DNA from: Ectothiorhodospiraceae bacterium 2226
GTDB taxonomy: Bacteria > Pseudomonadota > Gammaproteobacteria > GCA-013348725
Direction: 5' to 3'
Assembly: GCA_013348725.1 (NCBI GenBank)
Contig: CP054689.1
Coordinates: 1,166,501 to 1,230,500 of the forward strand
DNA length: 64,000 nucleotides
Made by a program: the position numbers and the translations under genes. Shown here in pieces: positions 63,791-64,000 of the stretch. The first letter of the stretch is position 1; every line of letters starts with the position of its first letter. The notes under the pieces are model-generated. The model had not been told where the DNA came from, made no database searches, and saw only the letters and a list, made by a program, of their open reading frames with translations.

Positions 63791-64000
63791 CTAGCCGCGC
63801 GCCAGACGCCGATTCAGCGCCCACAAGGAAAGCGGCGCGAACACCGCCATCACCGCGAGCGCCCACAGCAGCGACCAGAGGGCGGGCTCCAGGACCGACC
63901 CGCCCAGCAGCAGGCCGCGCGCGGCATCGGCGAGGTGCGAGACCGGGTTGTGCTCGACCACTACGCGCAGCCAGGGCGGCAGGGTCTCCACCGGCACAAA
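63791..64000 (-). CDS. ABC-2 type transporter permease, C-terminal end (cut by window edge)
   Basis: The frame is open at the right edge; the last 69 residues are visible. FVPVETLPPWLRVVVEHNPVSHLADAARGLLLGG then a hydrophobic helix LWSLLWALAVMAVFAPLSLWALNRRL are the end of the DrrB-like permease. It exports drugs or lipids with an ATPase encoded outside the window. Confidence 0.82.
   Translation of the reverse strand, partial: FVPVETLPPWLRVVVEHNPVSHLADAARGLLLGGSVLEPALWSLLWALAVMAVFAPLSLWALNRRLARG

Overview
The window is about 70 percent GC, is densely coded on both strands, and reads as chromosome of a free-living gammaproteobacterium. The gene content suggests a Chromatiales or Ectothiorhodospiraceae type sulfur or nitrogen oxidiser: a TsdA-like thiosulfate dehydrogenase tail, copper nitrite reductase, a molybdate transporter, KaiBC, an arsenite pump, and the gammaproteobacterial pairings mutY-yggX and thiS-thiG-trmB. 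This taxonomic guess is inference. No insertion sequence, prophage, rRNA operon or CRISPR array was seen.

Layout. 1-6219: the end of a cytochrome gene, then a tightly overlapping minus-strand operon thiS-thiG-trmB-HIT-hemW-CPXCG-rof-prcB-cupin-mak. 6300-10266: an acyl-CoA synthetase, tRNA-Gly(CCC) with its own promoter, and a hybrid sensor kinase. 10363-13317: modE and modABC with a ModE-type operator. 13442-18033: AsmA, an SRPBCC protein, mutY, yggX and tRNA-Phe. 18192-31617: a signalling island. Its plus-strand part is kaiC, kaiB, a kaiB-like gene and a hybrid kinase. Its minus-strand part is two TonB receptor plus YfiR pairs, a CHASE8-type kinase and a stand-alone receiver, with another receiver-PAS-kinase gene upstream. 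32032-36619: a three-domain NirK, an ATP-grasp-like gene of unknown role, a decayed FkbM methyltransferase, and a TPR/beta-barrel protein. 36738-39594: an ECF sigma/anti-sigma operon ending in a secreted protein built of 11-residue repeats, then a lipoprotein. 40064-46264: an AraC regulator, DUF302, an ArsM-like methyltransferase, an outer-membrane barrel, ACR3, a CC/Se-like protein and a tandem universal stress protein. 46387-64000: envelope and stress genes (DUF389, glutaredoxin, lytic transglycosylase with two solute-binding domains, DUF2726, LEA2 lipoprotein, phospholipase D-like, peroxiredoxin-like, catalase HPII type, Na/Pi cotransporter, an orphan EF-G domain V-like protein, a GreA C-terminal-domain protein, DUF421, DUF456), ending in a cut-off ABC-2 permease.

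The most promising unusual system is the minus-strand block 22291-29497. Six genes with overlaps or single-digit gaps predict a chain running from the outer membrane (TonB receptor) through the periplasm (YfiR) and inner membrane (CHASE8 histidine kinase) to a cytoplasmic receiver. The receptor and YfiR genes are duplicated. In the known YfiR system the CHASE8 partner is a diguanylate cyclase; here it is a histidine kinase. The KaiC operon next door also ends in a kinase-receiver protein, so the region looks like a signal-integration island.

Starts were chosen from family alignment, Shine-Dalgarno sequences and stop-start overlaps. Family names rest on recognised motifs, not on database searches.
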